Source of the DNA: Cytophagales bacterium
Lineage (GTDB): Bacteria > Bacteroidota > Bacteroidia > Cytophagales > Cyclobacteriaceae
Length of the DNA stretch: 64,000 nucleotides
Reading direction: 5' to 3'
Assembly (NCBI GenBank): GCA_022360015.1
Contig: JAKSDQ010000007.1
Span: 22,585 to 86,584 of the forward strand
Shown: positions 25,061-32,639 of the stretch, piece by piece
Layout: every line of letters starts with the position of its first letter
Numbering within the stretch: position 1 is the stretch's first letter
Position numbers and translations under genes: made by a program
Notes under the pieces: generated by a model
Databases searched by the model: none
What the model saw: only the letters and a program-made list of their open reading frames with translations
What the model was told of the DNA's origin: nothing

Positions 25061-26889
25061 AGCAGAAGATGAAGAAAATATCGGTACTTACTTTCTACAA
25101 AGACAAGGAAGAGACAACCTCACTGTTGCAGCAACTGGGCGTAATTCACCTGGAGACAGACAAAAATGCCTATGATGACAATATAAAGGAACATCAGGAA
25201 TATCTGGTACAGATTAATAAGGCCATGCAAATTGTGCAGGAGGCCAATGGGAAAGAAAACCCCGGTAAGCCTAATGACATAGTTTCAGTTCAAACACCCG
25301 GAGAAGCTACTTCCCGGATAATATCCCTGCAAAGGGAAATAGCGCTGAATTCCCAAAAAATAGAAGAGCTGAGGAAGGAGAGACTCAAAACACTGCCCTG
25401 GGGTGATTTTGATAAATCAAAGGTGCAACTGCTCGAGCAACAAGGAATTCACTTTGCCTTTTACACCGCTCTGTCCAATGATTTTTATGATTTTGATTTT
25501 AAAGATACGGTCAGTCAATTAATTAGTACCGACGGAAAAAAAGTATACTTCGTCACCCTTGGCGATCAGCCAGCCACGTTACCATTTAACCAGGTACCAC
25601 GGCCTGAAAGGACAGTATCGGAGATTGACACCGCCCTTGATAAGCTGGAAAGAAAGAATGAAGAATTTTTACAAGAAATCAGCTCATTTGGTGATTATTT
25701 AGAGAATTTAGAAAAAGAAAAACAGGAGGTCAACAACCGCCTTGAATATCAAACAACCCTCCTTAGCTATGCCGGGGATGAAAAGGGGCAGATCATCCAC
25801 CTGAAAGGCTGGTACCCCAAGGCAACTGAGCATAAAGTGACCAGCACCTTGCAGAAACATGGAATCGTGCATATCACCGAGGAGCCCAAGCCTTATGATA
25901 TTGTACCGGTTATGTTCAAAAATGATGGATATACACGCCTCTTTGAGCCCATTACCCGGATTTTTCAACTGCCACATTATTATGAACTGGATCTGACACC
26001 GCTGATTGCTGTGTTTTATCCTATCTTTTTTGCCTATTGCCTGGGTGATGCCGGTTATGGACTCATCGTGGCAGGGATTTCTTTGGCAGGTTGGTTTACA
26101 TTTTTCAAGCATACCCGGAACATTGCCCTGCTGGGTTTGATCCTGGGTGTTTTTACCATGATAATGGGTATAGTGAAGTCAGGGAGCATATTTGGGATAC
26201 CCCTTGAAGGCAGCGAAAATGTGCCGCTATTCAGTTATTTGTCCCGTTTTGTGTACATACCTGATGATCAGCGCTTTGTGTTTAACGCCTTTAATGTTTC
26301 GTTAATGATCGGTGTGATTCAAATACTGACAGGCGTAATATCTTCTATTGTCAATAAAGCAATGTACCAATCCGCTCTTGCAGCCATGCCACAGCTAGGA
26401 AAGTTGTTGATTATACTCGGTGTGCTGGTGTTATTTCTTGCCAATATGCAAAATGTGGAAGTATTTAAACCATACGTGCCTGCTGCCAAAATTGCCCTTT
26501 TTACAGGATTGGCGCTGGTACTGGTTTCTCATAATGTCACCTTACCTTTGCTTAAGAGAATAGGCAGTGGCATACTCCCCTTGTTTTTCATTTTCACCGG
26601 TATATTGGGAGATGTCTTGTCTTATGTCCGCCTTTTTGCATTGGGCGTGGCTTCTTCAGTACTTGGTTCAGTGGTTAACCAGATTGGCATGCAGATCATG
26701 GAAAATGGCTGGTGGGGGGTGTTGCTGGGTATTGTTTTTCTTCTCTTTGGACATGGCCTTAACCTGGTCCTTGCCGTATTGGGTGCCTTTGTACACCCGC
26801 TGCGTCTCACGTTTGTTGAGTTTTACAACAACGCTCAGTTTGAGGGAGGGGGCGTTGAATATAAACCTTTTAGAAAATTAACCGATTGA
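25057..26889 (+). CDS. ntpI: V-type ATPase subunit I (a-type membrane stator)
   Basis: Membrane stator that forms the ion half-channels, 610 residues. The cytoplasmic N-terminal half (1-300) contains coiled coils and connects to the stalks; the C-terminal half has about seven membrane helices starting near residue 305. The helix carrying the essential Arg is recognisable in GDVLSYVRLFALGVASSVLG near 525, and FGHGLNLVLAVLGAFVHPLRLTFVEFY near the C-terminus is the standard subunit-a ending. It is followed by the ring subunit after 22 nt. Confidence 0.94.
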   Translation: MKQKMKKISVLTFYKDKEETTSLLQQLGVIHLETDKNAYDDNIKEHQEYLVQINKAMQIVQEANGKENPGKPNDIVSVQTPGEATSRIISLQREIALNSQKIEELRKERLKTLPWGDFDKSKVQLLEQQGIHFAFYTALSNDFYDFDFKDTVSQLISTDGKKVYFVTLGDQPATLPFNQVPRPERTVSEIDTALDKLERKNEEFLQEISSFGDYLENLEKEKQEVNNRLEYQTTLLSYAGDEKGQIIHLKGWYPKATEHKVTSTLQKHGIVHITEEPKPYDIVPVMFKNDGYTRLFEPITRIFQLPHYYELDLTPLIAVFYPIFFAYCLGDAGYGLIVAGISLAGWFTFFKHTRNIALLGLILGVFTMIMGIVKSGSIFGIPLEGSENVPLFSYLSRFVYIPDDQRFVFNAFNVSLMIGVIQILTGVISSIVNKAMYQSALAAMPQLGKLLIILGVLVLFLANMQNVEVFKPYVPAAKIALFTGLALVLVSHNVTLPLLKRIGSGILPLFFIFTGILGDVLSYVRLFALGVASSVLGSVVNQIGMQIMENGWWGVLLGIVFLLFGHGLNLVLAVLGAFVHPLRLTFVEFYNNAQFEGGGVEYKPFRKLTD

Positions 26890-26911
26890 ATGAAAATAAA
26901 ATTGATAAAAT

Positions 26912-27370
26912 ATGGAATTTGAGACATTACCTCTGACCCTGGCGTTTATCGGTATGGGTCTGTTGATCGGGTTACCCGGGTGTGGCAGTGCAATGGGTAC
27001 CGCCATAGGTGCAATGACGACCGTCGGCGTGCTAAAAAAGAAGCCTGAAGCCTTTGGATCTTGTATCGTATTGAGTGCCTTACCGGGTACACAGGGACTT
27101 TACGGATTTGCCGGCTTTTTTATCCTTCAGGACCTGATCAGCCCGGAGATAACCCTGCTACAAGGTGCAGGTATACTGGGAGGTGGACTTGGGCTTGGGC
27201 TGGCGGGCCTTATTTCAGGCCTTTATCAAGGCCGCGTGTGCGCCAATGGCATTGATAGCATCGGTGCCGGCAATGACGTTTTCGGCCGTACCCTGATTCT
27301 GGCTGTTTTCCCGGAGCTTTATGCCATCATCGCCTTTGCCGCTTTGTTTCTTATCAGAGGGATACTTTAA
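26912..27370 (+). CDS. ntpK: V-type ATPase ring subunit K with Na+-site residues
   Basis: Rotor-ring proteolipid of 152 residues, four helices from two fused hairpins. The residues that bind Na+ in Enterococcus hirae NtpK (Leu61, Thr64, Gln65, Gln110, Glu139) are all present at a constant offset of four: Leu57, Thr60 and Gln61 in ALPGTQGLYGF, Gln106 in LYQGRV, Glu135 in FPELYAI. The first hairpin lacks its own carboxylate, as in NtpK, which lowers the ion-to-ATP ratio. This argues for Na+ coupling. Last gene of the operon; repeat family B follows 37 nt later. Confidence 0.93.
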   Translation: MEFETLPLTLAFIGMGLLIGLPGCGSAMGTAIGAMTTVGVLKKKPEAFGSCIVLSALPGTQGLYGFAGFFILQDLISPEITLLQGAGILGGGLGLGLAGLISGLYQGRVCANGIDSIGAGNDVFGRTLILAVFPELYAIIAFAALFLIRGIL

Positions 27371-27407
27371 TTTCATTTTTGAAGTCATAGTTCATAATAT
27401 AAATATA

Positions 27408-27510
27408 AGTCATAGTATGACTATTAGAAAATCAATGAACTGCGCATTCCCTGTTTTTCATCATTTTAAACGATGATAACATGGCGCCCGATCTGAGTCA
27501 TACTATGACT
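27408..27510. repeat. About 102-bp repeat with terminal palindromes, family B, copy 1
   Basis: 103 bp bounded by AGTCATAGTATGACT (27408-27422) and its reverse complement AGTCATACTATGACT (27496-27510). Each end is itself a 15-nt palindrome around one central base, and the ends can pair with each other. The interior shares short blocks (CTGTTTTT) with the copy at 32398-32499, which has nearly the same length. It sits just after the V-ATPase operon. Confidence 0.75.
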
Positions 27511-27527
27511 ATCCCACAACAACCCCT

Positions 27528-28406
27528 CTAAACTGATAGCCGGTTAGCAAAATAAGAAGATCCGACAATCAACAACCCACCCACCCATTGCATGGTGCCG
27601 GGTTGTTCTCCAATCATAACAACTGCACTGGCTACACCGAATACTGGAATAAGGGCTATATAAAAAGCAGCGCGGCTTACAGGGATGTTTTTTAGTGCAA
27701 TAAGATAAAGAAGAAATGCCAAAGCGTATTGAATTATCCCCGAACCAATAGCGAGTAGCCAGTACCCTGGTGATATATTGTGAAAGCTAATTTCAAACCC
27801 CTGAAAAACAAAAGATAATACACCAAAACAAGTGACGGTCACTATCAGACCTACCAACTGTTGCGAAGCAGCCAGTTGCTGAGGACTTATGGTCGCAACC
27901 TGTTTTTTGCTGATCAGCGTGTAAAGTACCGCAAAGACCACTCCCAGCAAGACCAATAAGTCCCCGGCGAAGGAAGATTCGCGGGTATCACCCATATCAC
28001 CTAACATCAGGAGCCACAGGCCACCAAAGCTGATCGCAGCTAACGACAGCTTTACATGACTTAACTTCTCACTCAGAAAAATAGCGGCAAAAAGAATTGT
28101 GAGTATGACTTCGGAAGCGCCAATCAGGGTAGCACTGCTTGCTGTCGTCATCCGGATTCCAAAGATACCGACCATATAAGCTAAGGCCGGTTCAAAAACC
28201 CCGGCATATCCCTTTTTCAGAAGGGGCCAGGAAACGGGTAGCTTTTCCCCCTGCACATAGCAGACTATTAGCAAAAATAAAACCCCTGAAGAAAGTTGAG
28301 TGATAAGCAGGGGAGTTGGGGCTATCCCGGACAAAGCCATTTTAGTAAGGGTAACGCCAATGCCCCAACAAAAAGCATAGCCGAGAGCGAGTAATACATT
28401 CTTCAT
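27528..28406 (-). CDS. EamA/DMT-family transporter
   Basis: 292-residue membrane protein with ten predicted helices in two EamA repeats, the drug/metabolite transporter superfamily layout. It opens MKNVLLALGYAFCWGIGVTLTK and has the loop SEKLSHVKLSLAAISFGGLWLL in the first half. Substrate unknown; relatives export metabolites, amino acids or nucleosides. It overlaps the upstream MarR-type gene by 4 nt on the same strand, so the regulator is very likely dedicated to this transporter. Confidence 0.9.
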   Translation of the reverse strand: MKNVLLALGYAFCWGIGVTLTKMALSGIAPTPLLITQLSSGVLFLLIVCYVQGEKLPVSWPLLKKGYAGVFEPALAYMVGIFGIRMTTASSATLIGASEVILTILFAAIFLSEKLSHVKLSLAAISFGGLWLLMLGDMGDTRESSFAGDLLVLLGVVFAVLYTLISKKQVATISPQQLAASQQLVGLIVTVTCFGVLSFVFQGFEISFHNISPGYWLLAIGSGIIQYALAFLLYLIALKNIPVSRAAFYIALIPVFGVASAVVMIGEQPGTMQWVGGLLIVGSSYFANRLSV

Positions 28407-28924
28407 GACTTAATCAGGCGGTTATATTCCTCTTCCACCGGACATCGATCCATCGGGCATACTTCTTCTTCACAAAGACGACAAATGGAAAAGGTGTCCA
28501 TTGCGTTCAACACCGTCTTCCGGAGGATTTTTTCCAAGATGTCGGTAAGTTGCTTTCGTTCCTGGTTGGTTAATGATTCAATAGTAAATTTCAACTGTTC
28601 GCGCCGGTTTTTGAGAATAATTTTTCTGCGCTGCCTGCCGGCTTTGGTCAAAAATAAAGTGCGTGTCCGGCCATCTGTACCTGTTTTGCGCTCCACCATC
28701 CCCCGGACTTCCAGACGATCGACAAGCCTTACGGTGCCCGGATGGGACAAATGAAGTATTTGCCTTAGTACGTTGATAGAAATTCCGGGCTCGGCACCCA
28801 GGGTTACCAGTGCTGCGGCTGTTTCACCACCCAGACCCTGGTCAGTCTTAACAGTTGTGTTCATCAAGTCTGTAATGCGAAGTGCAAGCGCACCTAAAAG
28901 ATTGAGTGTCCGATCTTCTTCCAT
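28403..28924 (-). CDS. MarR-family regulator with C-terminal Cys cluster
   Basis: 173 residues. The winged-helix MarR core covers about 15-140: LRQILHLSHPGTVRLVDRLEVRGMVERKTGTDGRTRTLFLTKAGRQ is the recognition helix and wing. The C-terminus carries ICRLCEEEVCPMDRCPVEEEY, i.e. C-x2-C-x4-C-x4-C near residues 149-162, which is not part of a standard MarR fold and may bind Zn2+ or an Fe-S cluster. It probably represses itself and the overlapping DMT transporter. The signal could be redox or metal; this is inference. Confidence 0.9.
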   Translation of the reverse strand: MEEDRTLNLLGALALRITDLMNTTVKTDQGLGGETAAALVTLGAEPGISINVLRQILHLSHPGTVRLVDRLEVRGMVERKTGTDGRTRTLFLTKAGRQRRKIILKNRREQLKFTIESLTNQERKQLTDILEKILRKTVLNAMDTFSICRLCEEEVCPMDRCPVEEEYNRLIKS

Positions 28925-29017
28925 ACTAGCATCTTTTCATTCGACAGTAGAATTTCCTGATTAATATACATGCATTATACATATAATTTTAAATAAATCT
29001 TTGTTTTCAACCGGTAA

Positions 29018-29158
29018 ATTTCCGGATTCAGCGATTTAACCGGCATATCAGTCAGCGACCCCTACGTGTTTTTCTACGATCAGGGAGAACTGTACACGAT
29101 ACATTCAGGAGAAGTTGATGGAAACTCCAGTATAGAGTCAGCGAAAAGGGCTGGTTAG
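29018..29158 (+). pseudogene. Possible exported-enzyme remnant
   Basis: An open stretch without a start reads GISVSDPYVFFYDQGELYTIHSG and ends in a stop after about 47 codons. The DPYVFFYD pattern resembles the first blade of a glycosidase-type propeller, but nothing else of such a gene remains. The rest of the gap 28925-29298 shows no gene; the MarR promoter must lie at its left end. Confidence 0.25.
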
Positions 29159-29298
29159 TAAACAACATCTTTACTACACGTATCGCTATTACCAGACCGG
29201 TCGGTGCTGATGCCTGCCAAGAAAGAGTCCCAATGGTTGGCGTTAACCTACCGGCGAGCGATCGCCGGGCTTATTAAAAGATGAGCGCTTTTTACTTT

Positions 29299-29880
29299 TC
29301 AAATCCACCAAAAAACTGCCAAGGCCATAAAATCCCCCAACTCTACCTTCAGATGCTTTAAAGCCCTGTGTAGTTGATTTTCTACCGTACGATTGGATAT
29401 GTTGAGTTGGTCTGCTATTTCCCTGATAGAGCGATGCTCATACCTGCTCAGGCGGAAGATTTCCTGGCATCTGGCGGGGAGTGAGGAGAGGCTGTTTTCC
29501 ACTGCCTGTTCCAAATCGTGCAGTATTATAGTTTCCTGGTTGGAGTTATCAACCCTTTATTGATTAAAACGAAGAAAATCTTCTAAATACCGGGCTCTTA
29601 CATCGCTTCGGTTAATGTATTTAAAGATTTGGTTACGCATTGCCCCGAAAAGATAGCCCGATAATGAGACCTGAATACTCAACTGATCTCTTCGCACCCA
29701 CAGGGAGACAAAGACATCCTGAGTGAGTTCATAGGCCATGTCGGCAGGGCTTAAGCGCCGGTAAGCATAACTGTAAAGCCGCTCCCAGTAACGCTCATAG
29801 ATCACATCGAATGCCTTCTCATCCCCCTTCCGGAGCTTTGAAACAAGTGTTTCATCGGTATCAATTTTCCTCATGAGCAC
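29299..29880 (-). pseudogene. ECF sigma factor interrupted by one in-frame stop
   Basis: The minus strand encodes a full ECF sigma-70 factor in one frame, broken by a single TAA at 29557-29559. Before the stop are region 2 segments (AFDVIYERYWERLYSYAYRRL, ELTQDVFVSLWVRR, SGYLFGAMRNQIFKY). After it the same frame continues through a linker to region 4: SLPARCQEIFRLSRYE, SIREIADQLNISNRTVENQLHRALKHLK. The stop falls in the linker. Without readthrough, region 4 is lost. The FecR-like anti-sigma gene is divergent, as in Bacteroidota polysaccharide or siderophore loci, and is also interrupted. Confidence 0.85.
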
Positions 29881-30069
29881 TGAAATTGAGTCTGTTCAAA
29901 ATCTTAATTAAGCAAAACTTCGATTTTTAAAAAATAAAAATGCCAATGTTAATATTTTCTTTATCTTTTTAATTTTTTTTTGCCGGCAGTGTGAGTAGCA
30001 GCAAGGTAAGCGTACTTCTTATAAAAAGGGGCAGTACTGATGTCAGAGCCAACACTATAGAAAAGATAA

Positions 30070-31059
30070 ATGAACGAATCAACATTCAAAGAGATTATTG
30101 ACCGTCTGGAGCAGGGGATAGCCACAAAAGAGGAAAAAAAACTGATGGAAGCATGGCTAGATAATGTTACCATGACCACGTGAGAGACCTTTAAAAATGA
30201 AGCCGAAAAACAGGCCCTCAAACACAAGCTCAGGGCATCTGTCAGGAAAGAAGCCGGACTACCGGAAAAAGAAACCACTCATCGCCGAATGCCGGGCACA
30301 TACATTCGAAAGTCCCTGAGGTTAGCCGCCTCGCTGCTATTGCTGATTATTGCCGGCTATTTTAGTTGGACTGCTTACACTGGATTTATAGCGGCCGGAT
30401 ATGCTGTTGTCCGGACGCTATCCGGCGATAAGATCAGCAAGGTGCTGTTATCGGACGGAAGCATCATCTGGCTAAAACCCCAAAGTTCCTTGTCATACCC
30501 TCGAAAATTCCGGGAAGCGAGTTTCAGGGAGGTAACCATACAGGGGGAAGCCCTGTTTGAAGTAGCGAAGAAAGCAGACCAGCCATTCATCGTCCGGGCC
30601 AATGACATTACAACCACGGTGTTAGGTACAAGTTTCCTCATCAAAACCCAAACGGCCGGCACGGAGGTAGCGGTACTTACCGGTAAAGTCAAAGTACAGG
30701 TTAACAGCGCTGACAAAATAGTGGAGTTACTTCCTCTTGAAAAAGCCATTTATGCTCCCGCCGAAGGGCAGCTCACCAAAATTGCCCGGGAAGAGGTAAT
30801 GCCGGTAGCTGAACTGGTGGCGGGTACGGCATATGATATGAATTTTGAAAACGCTACGGTTAGCGACCTGGCAAAGCGGATATCGGACAAATTCGATGTG
30901 AAGGTACGGGTAGCAGGAAAAATGGGCCGGTGCCTTATTACGGCAGATTTTACCGATCAATCGCTTCAAAGTACTTTGGAGATGGTGACCGAGGTGCTCA
31001 ATGCCACATTTGAGGTGACGAAAGAGGAAGTGGTGTTGAGTGGGCAAAACTGTCAATAA
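30070..31059 (+). pseudogene. FecR-like anti-sigma factor interrupted by one in-frame stop
   Basis: From ATG 30070 the frame gives a typical N-terminal FecR region (FKEIIDRLEQGIATKEEKKLMEAWL), then TGA at 30181-30183, then continues in the same frame to a complete membrane and periplasmic part. A membrane helix lies near 31-47 of the downstream open frame (from 30289). The FecR core follows (LSDGSIIWLKPQSSLSYP, GEALFEVAKK, PFIVRANDITTTVLGTSF). The C-terminal secretin/TonB-like STN segment (DLAKRISDKFDVKV) is also present. A product beginning at 30289 would lack the cytosolic sigma-binding part. The paired sigma gene has a stop too, so the locus looks dead. Confidence 0.85.
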
Positions 31060-31261
31060 TCAAACCATCAAATGATAACAATGCAAAATAAGAATTTCAT
31101 GAATACCTTACTCAGGCCACCGCCATAAAAGACAGGAGTGCGTCAACACCCCTGCCTACCCCGGCCTGGACCGGGGCTAGTATGCTGCTTCAATATTCCA
31201 CCATCAAAACAGAAAACCGGGTAAATATATGATAAAAATTTTAACGAAAAGACTCATAATT

Positions 31262-31472
31262 CATCATTGTCGATGGTGTTCCATTTACCAATAATTCCCT
31301 TAACAGTGACCTGATTGGATTGCGAGACGGAAATCCTCTGGCAACACTCCGACCCGGCGACATTGAAAGTATTGAAATACTCAAAGATGCAGATGCTACC
31401 TCCATATATGAGCTAGACTTAACAATCGGTAAGAGGGAAAAAGAAGTTTGGGTAATTAAAGAAATAGAGTAA
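31262..31472 (+). pseudogene. SusC/RagA-type TonB receptor plug remnant
   Basis: An open fragment reads FIIVDGVPF, then NPLATLRPGDIESIEILKDADATSIYE, the highly conserved plug-domain segment of SusC-like receptors (normally followed by GSRGANGV). Here it switches abruptly to an unrelated 20-residue tail and a stop overlapping the next ATG. At least 900 residues of barrel are missing. This is where the third gene of a sigma/FecR/SusC locus should stand. The part at 31060-31261 has no readable protein. Confidence 0.8.
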
Positions 31473-31948
31473 TGAGATATTTTATCCTTGGCCTGTTAGC
31501 AATCAGTACTGCCAACGTATTTGCCCAAATACTTGAACCGGCTCAATGGAACTACCGGCTTTCAGAACAGTCTGTAAGCCCGGGTGATGAGCTAGAGTTA
31601 ATCTTCGAGGTAGTGCTTGATGATCGCTGGTACGTATATGCTACTGATTTTGTCCCTACCGAAAAATTCGGTCCTGTTCCTACCAAGTTTGAACTTGAGC
31701 CGCATCCTACTTATGAGTTGGTAGGTGAAGTGGTCTCGTTGCAATCCAAAGAAAAGACCAACGACTTGTTGGGGCTTACCTTCCGGTACATGGGTGAAAG
31801 CCCGGCGATCTTCAAACAGAAGGTCAAAATTTTGTCTAAAAATCCGGTAATCAAAGGTCACTATGAATACCAAGTATGTACCCTGGTGGATGGAAAATGC
31901 ATTCCCGGCGATGATGAGTTTGTTTTTAACGTAGAAGTCGTAGAATAA
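31472..31948 (+). CDS. DsbD N-terminal domain-like exported protein
   Basis: 158 residues with a cleavable signal peptide (about 1-18, ending NVFAQ) and an immunoglobulin-like domain of the DsbD-alpha type. The domain's Cys pair is visible at the C-terminal end in YQVCTLVDGKCIPGDDEF, close to the DsbD pattern. The membrane and thioredoxin-like domains of DsbD are absent and not encoded next door. Stand-alone DsbD-N proteins occur in Bacteroidota and may relay thiol reduction in the periplasm. The start overlaps the stop of the SusC remnant (TAATG), probably by chance. Confidence 0.8.
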   Translation: MRYFILGLLAISTANVFAQILEPAQWNYRLSEQSVSPGDELELIFEVVLDDRWYVYATDFVPTEKFGPVPTKFELEPHPTYELVGEVVSLQSKEKTNDLLGLTFRYMGESPAIFKQKVKILSKNPVIKGHYEYQVCTLVDGKCIPGDDEFVFNVEVVE

Positions 31949-31949
31949 T

Positions 31950-32372
31950 ATGGCGGAGGCCCATGACTTGTACATCGATTTTGGTTTTCTGAAAAATTCC
32001 AAATTTAGGAAATGTGTGTGCCAGGTTGTCAAAATTGGCAGATTTTCAGCATTCCTCTTGGTAGCCTTAGCTATTGACAAAATCCCAAAGAATGAATTCA
32101 CCCAATGGATGATTGATAAGCGACACCCCGGCCAGCCTGTGCTGCAACAGGACGCCGATGGCAATGCCCTGGCTGCGCTTTTAAGTGATAATTATGTAAC
32201 CAATTTCAGAAGATGGTCTTTTCAGAGAATAAATCCGGATAATTATCACCCGGTAATGACCCCTGATGAAAAAGGGAAGGTGTATGAAATCCTCGATGCC
32301 GGTAAAGAGGTAGGAACCGATGCTTACTGGGCGCTTTTGATTGGCTATGCAAGGGAAGCGTCGAAGAAGTAA
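31950..32372 (+). CDS. Hypothetical protein
   Basis: 140-residue frame starting right after the DsbD-N-like gene. The first 30 residues look non-native, whereas from about residue 50 (IPKNEFTQWMIDKRHPGQPVLQQDADGNALAALL) it looks like an ordinary folded domain. I do not recognise the family. It may be a truncated gene whose original N-terminus was lost. The family B repeat follows 26 nt after the stop. Confidence 0.45.
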   Translation: MAEAHDLYIDFGFLKNSKFRKCVCQVVKIGRFSAFLLVALAIDKIPKNEFTQWMIDKRHPGQPVLQQDADGNALAALLSDNYVTNFRRWSFQRINPDNYHPVMTPDEKGKVYEILDAGKEVGTDAYWALLIGYAREASKK

Positions 32373-32397
32373 TCCCGAATGACGATAGTCATCAATT

Positions 32398-32499
32398 AGT
32401 CATAGTATGACTATTGTTAAAATGATGCTTTTAGTATTTGCTGTTTTTGGCACTTGAAATGGTCTTACTAGAAGGGCAGGTTTGAGTCATACTATGACT
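32398..32499. repeat. About 102-bp repeat with terminal palindromes, family B, copy 2
   Basis: Bounded by AGTCATAGTATGACT (32398-32412) and AGTCATACTATGACT (32485-32499), exactly the same 15-nt ends as copy 1 at 27408-27510 and almost the same length. The interior is diverged but keeps ATT..AAAAT near the left end and CTGTTTTT near the middle. Intergenic, between a hypothetical gene and the SpoIIE-type phosphatase. Confidence 0.75.
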
Positions 32500-32639
32500 G
32501 GGTAAGGACTTTATGGCAACAAACCCCCCAGAACGCACATATGAAATATTTCAATTACATTAGAAATTACTCCCTGCCCCAACTTTCCTAAATTTAGATT
32601 TTACCTGAATCACTTTATTTTTTCCGGGTTGACGAATTT

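Noticed and set aside
27408..27510. Family B repeat as a plain intrinsic terminator
   Set aside because: The outer stem is 85-90 nt apart, the ends are palindromes on their own, there is no adjacent T-run, and the element recurs with constant length.
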